A DNA stretch of 64,000 nucleotides from contig JBBHKE010001486.1 of the NCBI GenBank assembly GCA_037447655.1, positions 122,001 through 186,000 on the forward strand. The letters are read 5' to 3'. Below are positions 22,075 to 32,941 of this stretch, one piece after another (position 1 is the first letter of the stretch; each line of letters starts with the position of its first letter). The stretch comes from Zygnema cylindricum. Its lineage: Eukaryota > Streptophyta > Zygnematophyceae > Zygnematales > Zygnemataceae. The position numbers were made by a program, and so were the translations under genes. The notes beneath the pieces are model-generated. The model had not been told where the DNA came from. It saw nothing but the letters and a program-made list of their open reading frames with translations, and did not search any database.

Positions 22075-24270
22075 ATAACGGTGTGGACCCTATGGCTACG
22101 AGCTCTACCCCACATCACTAGTGGTAGGAAATGTTAACATGAAACTGTGTGTAAATAATCTCGGTCTATCCAAAATACTGCTCGACTCTTCTGCTTGCTG
22201 TCGTTTCAGCGAGAGTTTCATGAAATCATATTTTGACACAATCTTTATCATGAATATGCATTTGGAGTTTAGTATGAAGGCTCACTATGAAATGTGAGTT
22301 TTTCTCTGTCAAATGAATTTGAGGAATAATAATCTCTTCTACGCTATTGAAGTAATAAACACAGCAGACCTACTGTTGTAGGAACCACAAATAAATTGGG
22401 TGGGATAAATTCTATTTCGGGATCCAAGCCTTTGTGCAGTGGTTGTACTTGACTTGTGTGTATATGGTGACAGTCTAATGAAACGTCTAAGGCCTTTGAG
22501 CATGGCAGAACTGTGTTCTCAATCTGATGCTGAAAGCAATGCCTCTCTGATTTTGAATAAAGTCACGACTTGTTCTCACATAACATTTCATTTACAAAAA
22601 GACTCGGAATTGACACAGGAAGTTCTAGTATTGAGTTTTTGGATTTGATTTAGGAGTGACCACCTGCCGACTATTTTTTTCTTTGTGAAAATGACCTTAG
22701 GGGTCTGCATTTCTCTCCCACTCCCCAAATTCAGGTCAACCTGTTTGGTAAACGTAAATTCTCCACGAGAATCTGTAGTACACTGCTATTATCCACATAG
22801 CTCCTTTTACATGTAGACAGAACAAATTTGTCTACAACCAAAATATGGTCTTGAATAAGTTTAATGAACAGTGCCGAATAAGGACTAATGACTAATTTGT
22901 GATGATGAAACTTCAAATAACAAGATCTTGTCAATGACGCTGGTCAATGACTTTCAACATGTTACGTCAAATTCAGGAATGTAAAACTATCTCAAACAAT
23001 CGTCCATATGGATTTTCATGACATAGGTTGGGTGACTGCCTAATCTCCCAGATTTTTTTTCTGATGCAGATTTTGGTCTTTGCCTGAATGTAACATCCCT
23101 TCAAAATCTCTGTTTTGTAACATTTCAGTCACAGTCTTGTATGACCTTTACAAAACATAGCTGAACATTGCATCACAACCTTCAATTGTCCTGTAGTCAT
23201 CCCACATGTATTTGCACTACCAAACTCACAATGCCATTGACCACATGAGCTCAACTATGAACTCGAGCACATTTTTACAGATTTAGTCCTAAACTTGAGT
23301 AAAGGATTCCATTTACATGTATCCGTTTTACATTTTTCAAAGAAGATCTATTTGTATTGAGGAAAAGTCAGCTATACCCCAAATTTGAAACTGCTGGTTT
23401 TAAAAATAGTGCTGCGACCGAAACTGGAACTCTGCAGTTTATTATCAAACGTCAGAATCATCATTCAGAAATCTCCTTCTAAAGGATGACACAGAGAGTG
23501 GAGGGCTATATCTGGTGCTTGTGACCATCCTGCAAACTTTTTTCCGACCCTTCTCCAAGCTTATGGGAAGCAATGCAACATTTCAAGTAACATACTGAGC
23601 TACACCTAGGTACCCATTTTCCAGAAAGCATTGGGTTACAGAACAGGAAACATCTACAAGTTCATAGGCACCAAACTAGCAGGAGAACTCTTTAAAACAT
23701 TTCAAAATCCTCCCTGTGAAATATTTATCAGAAACTGCGAATGAACGCTTAGCTCAGTCAAAAAAAAGGAAGTAAGGAGCCATACAATATCCTTGCAAGG
23801 TCCAATAACTGTAGCTAACAGCGACAGTTTCTGAATAATTATAGTAAGATCTTATTCGCCAACATCCAATATTCACAGTAGCTCTAAACAAAATATTGAG
23901 TTCAGCATTTAGCTCAAAAAATTTATAATGTCATTTATTCCCTTTACTATCCTACACTGTACAAAATTTCTAGATTTCTTGACATGTGACATTGATGAAT
24001 GGCACCAGAATCTCCATTCGTTGCTTCACAAATTCTTCAAAAGTCCCAGGAAAAATATTAGCCACCAGTCTCCACGTATGTCAGTATACAAGGATTGTTC
24101 TTGATTCTTTACTTTTTGATTAGCCTTGAGCCGAGAAGATAGAGTTGGTGAAAACAGAGAAGAATTATCACTTTTTTGATGTGCTAATATCATCCTCCGA
24201 TAGCTGTTCTATCCTGGAACCATCTGCAATACCGGCACCTGCACCACAATTGTTCACATTCAACTCAACT
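22075..24270. other. Intergenic; one possible minus-strand terminal exon
   Basis: About 2.2 kb of AT-rich DNA without a clear gene. On the minus strand, 24069-23970 gives an open frame reading LVANIFPGTFEEFVKQRMEI and ending at TAG; its coding-like composition suggests a last exon, perhaps of the Sel1 gene at 25.5-26.3 kb, but the splice acceptor is weak. The rest shows nothing I can support. Confidence 0.35.
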
Positions 24271-24273
24271 CAG

Positions 24274-24444
24274 TACACTACCCATCGTTATTTATTAGTG
24301 TTAATGCCGATTTAAAATATATAATACTAATTTAGTGCAAGGAGACTTGGCAAATTGCGGTCACTATTTTATGATTTTCAGCCAACATAAAGTCGCGACC
24401 AAATAAGTGTTATTAACTCTAATAACGGTGGCCAGTGTAGTGTA
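24274..24444. mobile_element. Tc1/mariner-like MITE (TA family)
   Basis: The left TACACTACCCATCGTTATT and the inverse of the right, TACACTACACTGGCCACCGT, pair; TA at both ends. The interior carries GTGCAAGGAGACTTGGCAAA and GTCGCGACCAAATAAGTG, the family hallmarks. Confidence 0.75.
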
Positions 24445-24455
24445 TACAATTGCTA

Positions 24456-24908
24456 GTGTTGTGTATCGGTAGCCATTTGCCGATAACCGATATGCCCCTT
24501 CTTTTGGCCTACCGATAATCGATATATTGGCATGATATATCGGTACCGGTGTTATCGCGATGAAAACCCAATATAATCGGTTTTTTATCGCGATAACACC
24601 AGTTCGATAACTATTGGCGATAATTGTACGGTTCAAACCGTACATTTGTCCGGTTTATTCCGTTGTACTGAGCCGTTATACAAAGTACGGAACAGATTGT
24701 CATACGTGGCATGCCACGCTATATAAAGTGAAAAATATAATACAGTATATCATAAAGTACTATTTATGTCGTACTATATTTTCTCCACTTACCGCCGATA
24801 AGGAATTTGTTGGTCTCAGAACGATATATCGGGACCCCTCACCGTTCGATACCCGATAACTATCGATATCGGTTTTATCGCGATAAGTTTTTTACCGATA
24901 CACAACAT
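24456..24908. mobile_element. Family E TATCG-rich inverted-repeat element
   Basis: Termini GTGTTGTGTATCGGTA and TACCGATACACAACAT are inverse copies. About 450 bp, full of short palindromes (TATCGATA, TATCGCGATA). Shares ACGTGGCATGCCACGCTATA and GATAAGGAATTTGTTGGTCT with 39182-39526. Non-coding. Confidence 0.8.
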
Positions 24909-25510
24909 TAAAAATTGCATAGCAGAGAAAAAAATGACGAGTCATAGTAAAGAGTACATGGCTTTTAACTGTCTAAAAAGATCGCTGGTCAACAATACAA
25001 AAAAAGACAAGAATGTAGATGTTTTCAGACCAGCAAAAAAAAAAGAAACGAACTATAATTCTTAGTATTGTATCATAAAGAAACTGATCCTGCAATTGGT
25101 ATCGTTGCTTGCCAAGCAGGACAAGTCCTTGTACCAGGACCCCAGAAAACTAATAATCTCTGTCGGAAGATAAGATACAACCATGATGAAATATACCTCT
25201 CATACCAGTATTTGGCCAGAATTGAAGTACCAAAATCAAAAGCGACAAACCATAATGAAGTGCACCACCGATTCTAGCATCAGCATCGGAAGGTTGGCTA
25301 TAACTGCTATTACCAAATTCATGAATTATTTATAGGCTTGTGGGAATAATTGTCCTGAATTCAGAAACAAACACTACACATCTCCTTGTTACAATGAACG
25401 GTCCAGAATTTCATAGAATTTGGGAGCAATATATAAACAAATACTTCGTTTACAATGATTTTGGTGGGCTACATCAAAAGCGTCAAAATTTAGAGTGGCG
25501 TTTATCACAC

Positions 25511-26304
25511 CTCCAGGAACTAAAGATGCCAACATTTTTTTTGCATCCAGATCGTCTCCTTCTGCAGCTTTCTGTAGCCAATATACGCCCTGTAAACACG
25601 TGAAGTGCGATTATTAAGGCTTCAAAATAGAGTAAAAGATAAAGAGAAAAACTGACTGTTAAACATCAGGATAAATTGCAATTTTCCTCAATATTTGCTG
25701 ACAATCATTTTATTAAATTCAGCATGTCAGAAAATGTAATATGTATTAATTCTGAAAGGGCAGAAATTTACCAACAGCAGAAATGGTGATAGACTTACTT
25801 TTATGCTATAATGTGTTGTACTACAATGTGTTACACTCTATACTTTGCCACAATCGACAAAAGAGGACAGAGCGTATGAAGAACGAAGACTGCAAAAAAA
25901 CAGAAGTACAAACACGTGTTGAATCCTCACTTTCACAAGAAACAAAAGTCTTTTGGAACTCCTTTCCTTCAGGATTTGAATAAAATCAACAACGTTCTAA
26001 CCATATTCCAAAAATATAAACCTACAGGTGAAATATTACACCAAGCTAAAGATTCGATTCTCAAAACTGACTCCAAAATTTGATCCCTTACCTGCACTGT
26101 ATCCTGCTCCGTACCATATCCTGACATCAGCATCTGTCCTAACAGTGATTGGGCAGCAACATCTCCCTCAATTGCAGCTTTCTGAGTTGTACGGAACCAC
26201 TTTTTCATGCAGGCTGCCACAGCCACACGGAGGGCAACTCTTTTTGGAAACTCAACATCCTCAGAAGAAGCTTCTAAAGGTTTCGCATTTCGGCCCGAGG
26301 GCAT
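25511..26304 (-). CDS. Sel1-like repeat protein, 5' part
   Basis: Two exons are clear: 26304-26092 (71 codons, phase 0) and 25589-25511 (79 bp). They encode AACMKKWFRTTQKAAIEGDV, AAQSLLGQMLMSGYGTEQDT, then GVYWLQKAAEGDDLDAKKML: Sel1-like (TPR-related) repeats of about 36 residues with the A..LLG.ML..G.G pattern. Such repeats act as protein-binding scaffolds. A further Sel1-like piece (SQPSDADARIGGALHYG) lies at about 25300-25240 but its splice phase does not fit the second exon, so the 3' half is unresolved. A pyrimidine-rich leader precedes the ATG. It lies 1.1 kb from, and divergent to, the SMIM8-like gene, so the two may share a promoter region. The specific orthologue is not known to me. 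Confidence 0.65.
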
Positions 26305-27425
26305 TGCAGGTCAAAAAAGACAAAAAGGGGAGGAAACTCAAGAGAAGAAAGAGACACAGGAGAAGAGAACAAGTAGAAGAGCTATGGAGGTGGAGAGGGA
26401 GTAAAACAAACTAGCAAGGAACTACAACATTATCAGGTTACACAATTAGAGTGGAAAGGCAGTATGGCAGTCATAGCCTTCAAGCGTTTATTTATTTTTT
26501 ATTTTGTCTGTAATGGGAGCACCGCCACCTCATGGATTTATGGGTAAAGAATTCGCACATGACGTCACATATAGAAATGGCCATATTGAAGCCTTTTGAT
26601 AGAGATGCTTAGAACAGATTCTGTGCTACTCACCACTGTTCCGTACGTCCCGCTAAAGCAAGAAAGTGTAGAGTACGTATCCTCGGTGCAACTAACTTAG
26701 ACGGATAATCTGATCCCTTTTACCCTCGTTTCTTACGTCAGGAATATGCCGCTTTATTGATTAGTGTGGTCTGCACTATAATATTTAGTTATACCCTGAT
26801 GCCCTCCACTTTGGGAAGTATCGAGTCAGCATGCATGTGATGATGCCCCATCAGTGCAAAACTATAAGACGTTATTCCATGTGTAACGCCTCTTAACGAC
26901 ACAGTCAAATAGCATAGCACCGGTGAGTTCAACTTCAAGGTGTAATGTTCCCTTATGTGGATGATCGACGGCATTGTTTGCATCTCCCTGAATCCACGTC
27001 AGCTTCTAGCATGTAACTTGGATACACGTTGCAAACGACACGGATTTACTGTCACGTGGACTGCATCGACCACTTGAACCTTGCAACATATGTCATTATT
27101 TGCCTCTCCAAAGAACCATGCCAGGCTATGTGATTGCCGAACGTTTAACAGTTTAACTGTGTTCTTACTGTAGGCATGGTACTACGCAAAATGAGATGCA
27201 TCCAATCCATTTTAAAATGACACATTTGGACTTTATAATTGAACTGTCGTAAGTTTCACAGAAACGGCTTCCATTCTCGAGGGATTGTCAGCAAGAATTT
27301 CACACTACAAGCGACAGTCTTGGTCACTGTGGAGGCAACAGCTTCCGCCGTCAACGTCGACAGACTGAAAACGTTGTGCTTTCTCCTTCGGCTCTTCAAT
27401 AGGTCTTTCTAAAAGGAAGGCCGCC
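26305..27425. promoter_or_regulatory. Divergent intergenic region (presumed promoters)
   Basis: 1.1 kb between the starts of the Sel1-like gene (-) and the SMIM8-like gene (+). No defined motif can be assigned. The purine-rich tract at 26310-26400 is the leader of the minus-strand gene. Confidence 0.4.
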
Positions 27426-27650
27426 ATGTTTGATCCTGATTCACGAAATCGTGGTACTTCGCCTTTTTTTCGCATAGTGAATCCTGAGTTCCACGTGAAA
27501 CCTAATGTGCGTGTTGGTATTGCTGGAACAGCTCTATTTGTCGCTATCTTTTCACGTCTTTTGTGGGAGAAGTATCGCTATGAGAAGGAGCAGAAACAGC
27601 TACAGCAAGCCTCAGCTCCCCTGGAACGCAAATTAAATGAAGATTCTTAG
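27426..27650 (+). CDS. SMIM8-like small single-pass membrane protein
   Basis: 74 residues, single exon, with a good start context (GCCGCCATG). It matches the SMIM8 family in layout and motif: TSPFFRIVNPEFHVKPNVRV (the family has a similar TTLFRAVNPE-KPN block) followed directly by one hydrophobic segment (GIAGTALFVAIFSRLLW) and a charged tail (EKYRYEKEQKQLQQ). The role of the family is not established. Finding it in a plant-type genome suggests an old eukaryotic gene. The call rests on a short motif recalled from the animal family. Confidence 0.65.
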   Translation: MFDPDSRNRGTSPFFRIVNPEFHVKPNVRVGIAGTALFVAIFSRLLWEKYRYEKEQKQLQQASAPLERKLNEDS

Positions 27651-27941
27651 ACTTTGAAAACTCTGACATTTGGCTCCATCTGACTTACTCGTAGGGTTCA
27701 GTTTTTTCGCTTTTCTAAACTAGGGATGTTGTAAAGAGTTGTCCTCGGAGCACGAAAACCTGTCATTAGGTTCTTTTCTAGATGTTTGTACCTACGTAGT
27801 AATCGTATTCATGAACCTTAGCCGGTTTTACTTGACATATTATCCCTTGTACGCAAGCAGAGAATTAGCTGTTTTGTGTAAGTTAAAGATTACTTACAGA
27901 CAACCTTTAGTCATAGAAGAAGGGTTATTGGAGGGGAGCAA

Positions 27942-30862
27942 ATGGTGATAATGGTGAAGAGTGCCTCTCTGATGTCTAGCCAGTTAAGAGGCGTCATCTT
28001 TTTTTCACTCGTGATGACGGTTTTTGGACAGGATCTGGCTCACTGTCCTACTGAAGGCGAGCAAATCAATTCCTTCAATTGCTTCATTGTGTGTCCAATT
28101 GCTGTAAGACCAAATTGTAATCTATTTCTTGCTGCAAATATAGAGCTAAAGGCGTCACAATTTGTTGCAGCTTCAACAAGGATTGCCATACTGAGGCATG
28201 CAACATTCTTTCTGTCACAGGTTTACCTGTAGTGAAGAGACTTGAAGATATTCCCACAGATTCATATGGACGTTCCGGTCTCGCTCACATGACTATGGCT
28301 GGGGCTGTTCACCATGGCATGAAGGAGGTACAATTATTCCCACCTTTTACAACATACCGTGTATAATAAACTTACGCTGTTTCTCCCTCCCCCGTTTGGA
28401 CCATTGCTGGCTGTCTTAAGTAAAAATGGCGAACTGATTGCAGCACAAGAAGTTTGTACTCTGTATTCTGGTTGTGTTTATGACCTCTGTTATCATCATC
28501 CATTGCAGATGGTAACTATTTGGGCACTGCAGGCGGTTACGCTTCCTAAATTCCGTCATCATTAGCAATTGCAGACATTCCCTCAGGAATTCAAGTGCTA
28601 AACAATGCAATCAATGTTGTTTATACAGCTTGTTACACTGGCCTTCGCCACTAGAGTTAGTGAATTATTAGCGTTACCGGTTTATTAGAATTAACTTCTC
28701 TAAACTACGTTTTGCAAAGTGACTTATTTTGAAAAGCTTACGTAATATTGTGGTTACAATAATTTCGATTTTGGGTCAAAAAAACACTACCTGGACTAAA
28801 GGTGATTAACTCTAATAGCGATGGCCGGTGTTGTGTACTAATTTTGAAGGGCTGCTCCGTTTTTTCCGGTCAGCACTTCTTGTCTTCATAGGTTGTTGAC
28901 CACTACCATAACATCCACCCTCATGTACTGTAAAAATTAGAGTAAAGTTGAACTTTCCTAATGTTGTCGATGGACGATAGTTTAAAAAATTTCAAAAATG
29001 CACGCCAATCTGTTTTATCCGATATGATTCTCCTTGTCACTGGCAGGCTTCAAAGCGACTGATATTTGTTACCATACGATTCTACCGGAATTTATCAGTA
29101 TTAATTTTTTTTTTGACTAAACATGTCACCAAAAAATCAATTTTTAGAATGTAAAATATTATTTATTGGCTGGATTTGAGTTCAAGAGGGTGGATGTTTA
29201 GGTAACATTATTGCAAGACCAAGCTTGTCTTTCAGATGGGATGCTCAATTTTCCCATCACAAGGTTCCTCTAGGAAGGGGGTCAGAATTGAAGTATTGTA
29301 CGGTATTCTATTGCTTCTAAGTTTTTTCTTCAGAAGAAGTACTGGCTCTGTTAGAAAATCTTTTGACCCTTTCCCGATCACATGTTTGTAACTGGCAGGT
29401 GGAGGTTTGGATGCAAACATTTGCCCCTGGGTCAAGCACACCGATTCATCGACATGACTGCGAGGAGGTTTTTTTGGTGCTTCGAGGGGCCGGCACTTTG
29501 TATTTAGCAGGAAATTCAGTTTCTGGGGCAAATGTTGTCCCTGGGTCTCCTTTGGCTCATGCAATTTTTGGGAACACCACATTCACCATTGGCCCCAATG
29601 ATGTTCACCAGGTATTTTTGACCTTTTATCTTATTGAATCAAAATTTACAAGTGTTAATGCAAGTTGTACCAATTGTTACCCTCTCTGGTCTAATGTCTG
29701 GCCCGATTTCTTACCAATGAACGATATCTTTGAAGAAATTTGATACTGAAGTGTATTGAAAGAAGCTGCTTGGTTTCTATGGTTTCTATGTATTTTTTTT
29801 TTTTAATGTTTGTACCTAAATGAGAAAGTAAAGAAAAGTGGGGGACGCAATGCCTGCTGGTTGATAAGCTGTTTGTCAAATCCCTACAGGTGCGAAACAA
29901 CGAAAAAGAGGGAGATTTACAGTTGCTCGTTATAATCTCACGACCTCCTGTAAATATGTGAGTCACGTGGTTTCAATTCTTGGAGCTCTGAGAGGGGGGC
30001 AAAGGATGTTTAGAGAATGGTCCTTTTCTGTATGACCTGGAGGCTCACAGGCGGCTCCCTTCATTCACATTCTAGCCCCTTAAGTTAATCTGAGATTATT
30101 GTATGTTACCTGTTGTGGTACATAACCATTGGAGAGTCCTCCTCTTTTTTTCCCCCCTTGGTTATTGGATTTTTTCAGGGGTTGTGAAATGTGGTTTACA
30201 GTGACATCTCTAGACCAAGTGGAAAATTGAAGTATCTGATAGAAGAGTAAAAACAGCCTGATAAACAGGCTTCAGTGATGTCAACCATTTTGTGCAGTTT
30301 CACTTGCAGTACAGCCTTTTTGTTTTTCCCAAGATGAGCTCTTGATAAATTATAAGGTCTTGTTTTCTGTAAATGCTGATGTACATATAAAAGATGCATA
30401 GACCTGCAATTTGAAAATACACGGTGTGTAATAGCGTTAACTTTGATTATATTGCTTGCCATCTTTGGGTTTATGGTTTGTCGCAGATTCAAGTATGAGA
30501 CATGGGACACCCGTCACAGTGATGCCCATCGTCTTTTTCCCTATCCATGGGACAATGTGTGCCCTGAAGAAATAGGGTGAGTATCTGGTCCACTAGATGA
30601 TGAAAAGCTAGTTTGTGTCAAATTTCTCTATAGAGACTATTCTGAGGAAGTATACACTTTTTTTTTTTCAATGTGATGGCTCCTTTTTTTAAATGGTGCC
30701 CAAAGTACTTTTTTCCGATAATATACCTAACTTTCGCTGTGTTTTTATAGCAGTATGTTAGAATGAGACTTATATTGGGTTGGGTTGGGATTGTTATACA
30801 GGGTGGTTAAGTCGACTTCTTATCTTAACAAAGATACAGCTGAACAAAATGAGGAATTATAG
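27942..30862 (+). CDS. ABP1: Auxin-binding protein 1 (cupin, ER lumen)
   Basis: ABP1 is a secreted/ER cupin that binds auxin through a metal site. Proposed exons: 27942-28090, 28171-28327, 29399-29611, 29890-29957, 30487-30576, 30802-30862 (about 245 residues). Exon 1 encodes a signal peptide (LRGVIFFSLVMTVFG). Exon 2 has the GLPVV..DSYGRSGLAHMTMAG block. Exon 3 holds auxin-binding box A, TPIHRHDCEEVFLVLRGAGT, with the two His and the Glu metal ligands, and ends NDVHQ with the third His. Exon 4 gives LQLLVIISRPP, exon 5 YETWDTRHSDAHRLFPYPWD with the conserved Trp-rich tail. The exon 1/2 boundary is uncertain (other in-phase choices exist). Exon 5 either stops at TGA 30578 or splices at GG^GTGAGT to exon 6, which ends ..AEQNEEL. 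See findings. Confidence 0.88.
28645..28855. mobile_element. Degenerate TA-family MITE in ABP1 intron 2
   Basis: CACTAGAGTTAGTGAATTAT at the left and ATTAACTCTAATAGCGATGG..GTGTTGTGTA at the right resemble the family ends, in inverse orientation. The interior is diverged. Confidence 0.55.
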
Positions 30863-32941
30863 GAACAGGGGGAGCTGAGTGAAATCAAGTCACTTAACAG
30901 CAGAATCATCTTTCCATATTTTTCGTTATGGGATGCTGTTGAAGCGCTGAGCTTATCCAATTTGTTGAATCGAGGATGCGCTTGAATTGGATTTACATTT
31001 TGAGGCTAGACTAGTGAATTGTTGTAGACTTTTGAAGAGGAAAATTTAGTGCTCTTATAGCATGTTTCTACTCGGTCCTAATTGGGAATATCTGAAAGTC
31101 GCTATTTTGGCTATAGAAATCTTGTTGTTCTATCGCTGCAATACAGCACATTTTATGACAGAGTTGTTGTTTGCTATGATTATCTAGGACGTGGGCGTTA
31201 TGACATGTTTTTTGTACATCTGCAATGTGTCAAATTGCTGAACAACTTGGAAGTTTATTTCACTGTGGTCTGTTGCGACTATTGTAAAGAGGATGATCTG
31301 GTGCGGTGATGATGTTGGCAAGGGTTTTGATGCCAATGCTTTGGAGAACCAGACAGTATATTACTCTCACATGATAGTTCTCTACAAACATTTGTCTTCT
31401 TTATTTTGGACAAACGCACTTATAACTTAACAAATGCACTTATGCTGTTGCATGTTTTGTTTGAATCTGAAACTTCAATAGCACGAGGCAATGATGAAAT
31501 AATGGTGAGGAATGAAACCGACTGTTTTTTTATCTTACTGCATGGTATAAGATTAACCAGAGTATGTGACACCCTGTATTTTTGTCCATCACGAAGACAG
31601 AAGGCTTCAAAAGCAGGAATAGGATCTCAAAAAAAATTCCAATGTCTTCAAGAAGGGTGGATCATATTTTAAGTGGGCACAATTCAAGTTTATGAAATAC
31701 TTTTATTGGGCACAACTTTTTATCATGGCATTGTCCTCCACATAATTGACAACAACTTTTCAGGAACAGTTGTCGAAGTAACAAAGAGGTGTGAATAGTG
31801 CTGAAAACGTGTACAGTTTGGAGCCTTTTTTGCGCTCACGGTACACAACTGAGTGGCTATTATTTTATAAGTTCTTCTCACCCATTTAGCTTACAAATTG
31901 AGCCAAACAAAGATTACGTAACCATTGAACTCTCAGTTCGTATCCGTCAGACCTAGAAAAGTTAAGTACTTGTACATGCCATTATAGGACTAAACCTACT
32001 GCACTCTTTCTGTCTGTATAATGTATTCACACTGATATTACAGTGCACTTTCTGCAACAGCTTGCTAATTCGCCAAATCGAAGAAATCCCCACACCTCTT
32101 TTAAAAGCTTGCAAACTGAACTACACTTGTCGTGAATACTTCTCCAGTGCTTTTTGAGGTCTGAAAATACTCTAATAGCCTTATGTTCCTTTATCTGCAT
32201 CATTGTTTTAAAATTAACGCGATGAATTCAAGAATGTTAGGAGAGCAGAATGTTGTCAAAACTAATTGACGACAGTTCGATGCAGTACCAATCTTACATG
32301 CTAGTTTCTTTCACACTGTTTTCGTTTTAGTTTGCTACCTCCCCTGTTCTATTTTTCAGTTTCCTTTTGCTTTTTTTGTCCCCAAGTACTTATATGTTTA
32401 CCACCTCATCGGAAAAGAACCTTACGAAAGGTGGGCAGGATGCATACGTCGCTCAAAAGTTGAAGTTTTTTACTACTACCACAGCAATTTTTTCAACCTT
32501 CAACAGGCCTCCCCATCACGTGAGTTTCTTCATCCATGAGAAATATAAACCAGGCGTATAAGACAAGAACAGAAAACACACTTGACAAAAACACGATGTC
32601 CTTCAGATTGTGAAATTGGATTCGAGTTATCAGGTTGATATGATGGATTTATAAAATCCCATCCACATTACACCCCAGGTCCAACCAGCTGAAAACATGT
32701 GCTTGGACCTATCTTTAGTAAGCTTTGCATAAAAGATAAAAATTCTCTAAAATATGAACACACTACAAACAAGGTGATATCTTTCCTTACCATATTCCTG
32801 TACATATACCATATGAAAGCTTATTGCACATTATCCACCCCAACTCAACCATAGCAATGAATCATTCTAAGTACTATCCAGCTAAAAATAAGAAATTCTT
32901 AGCTCAATAAAGTACTATTAACTATCCTTTCATCTAATCCT
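30863..32941. other. Intergenic between ABP1 and serine decarboxylase (convergent 3' ends)
   Basis: About 2 kb of AT-rich DNA. Both genes end here, so it should hold their polyadenylation signals. Open frames at 31082, 31406 and 32367 show no domain. Confidence 0.5.
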
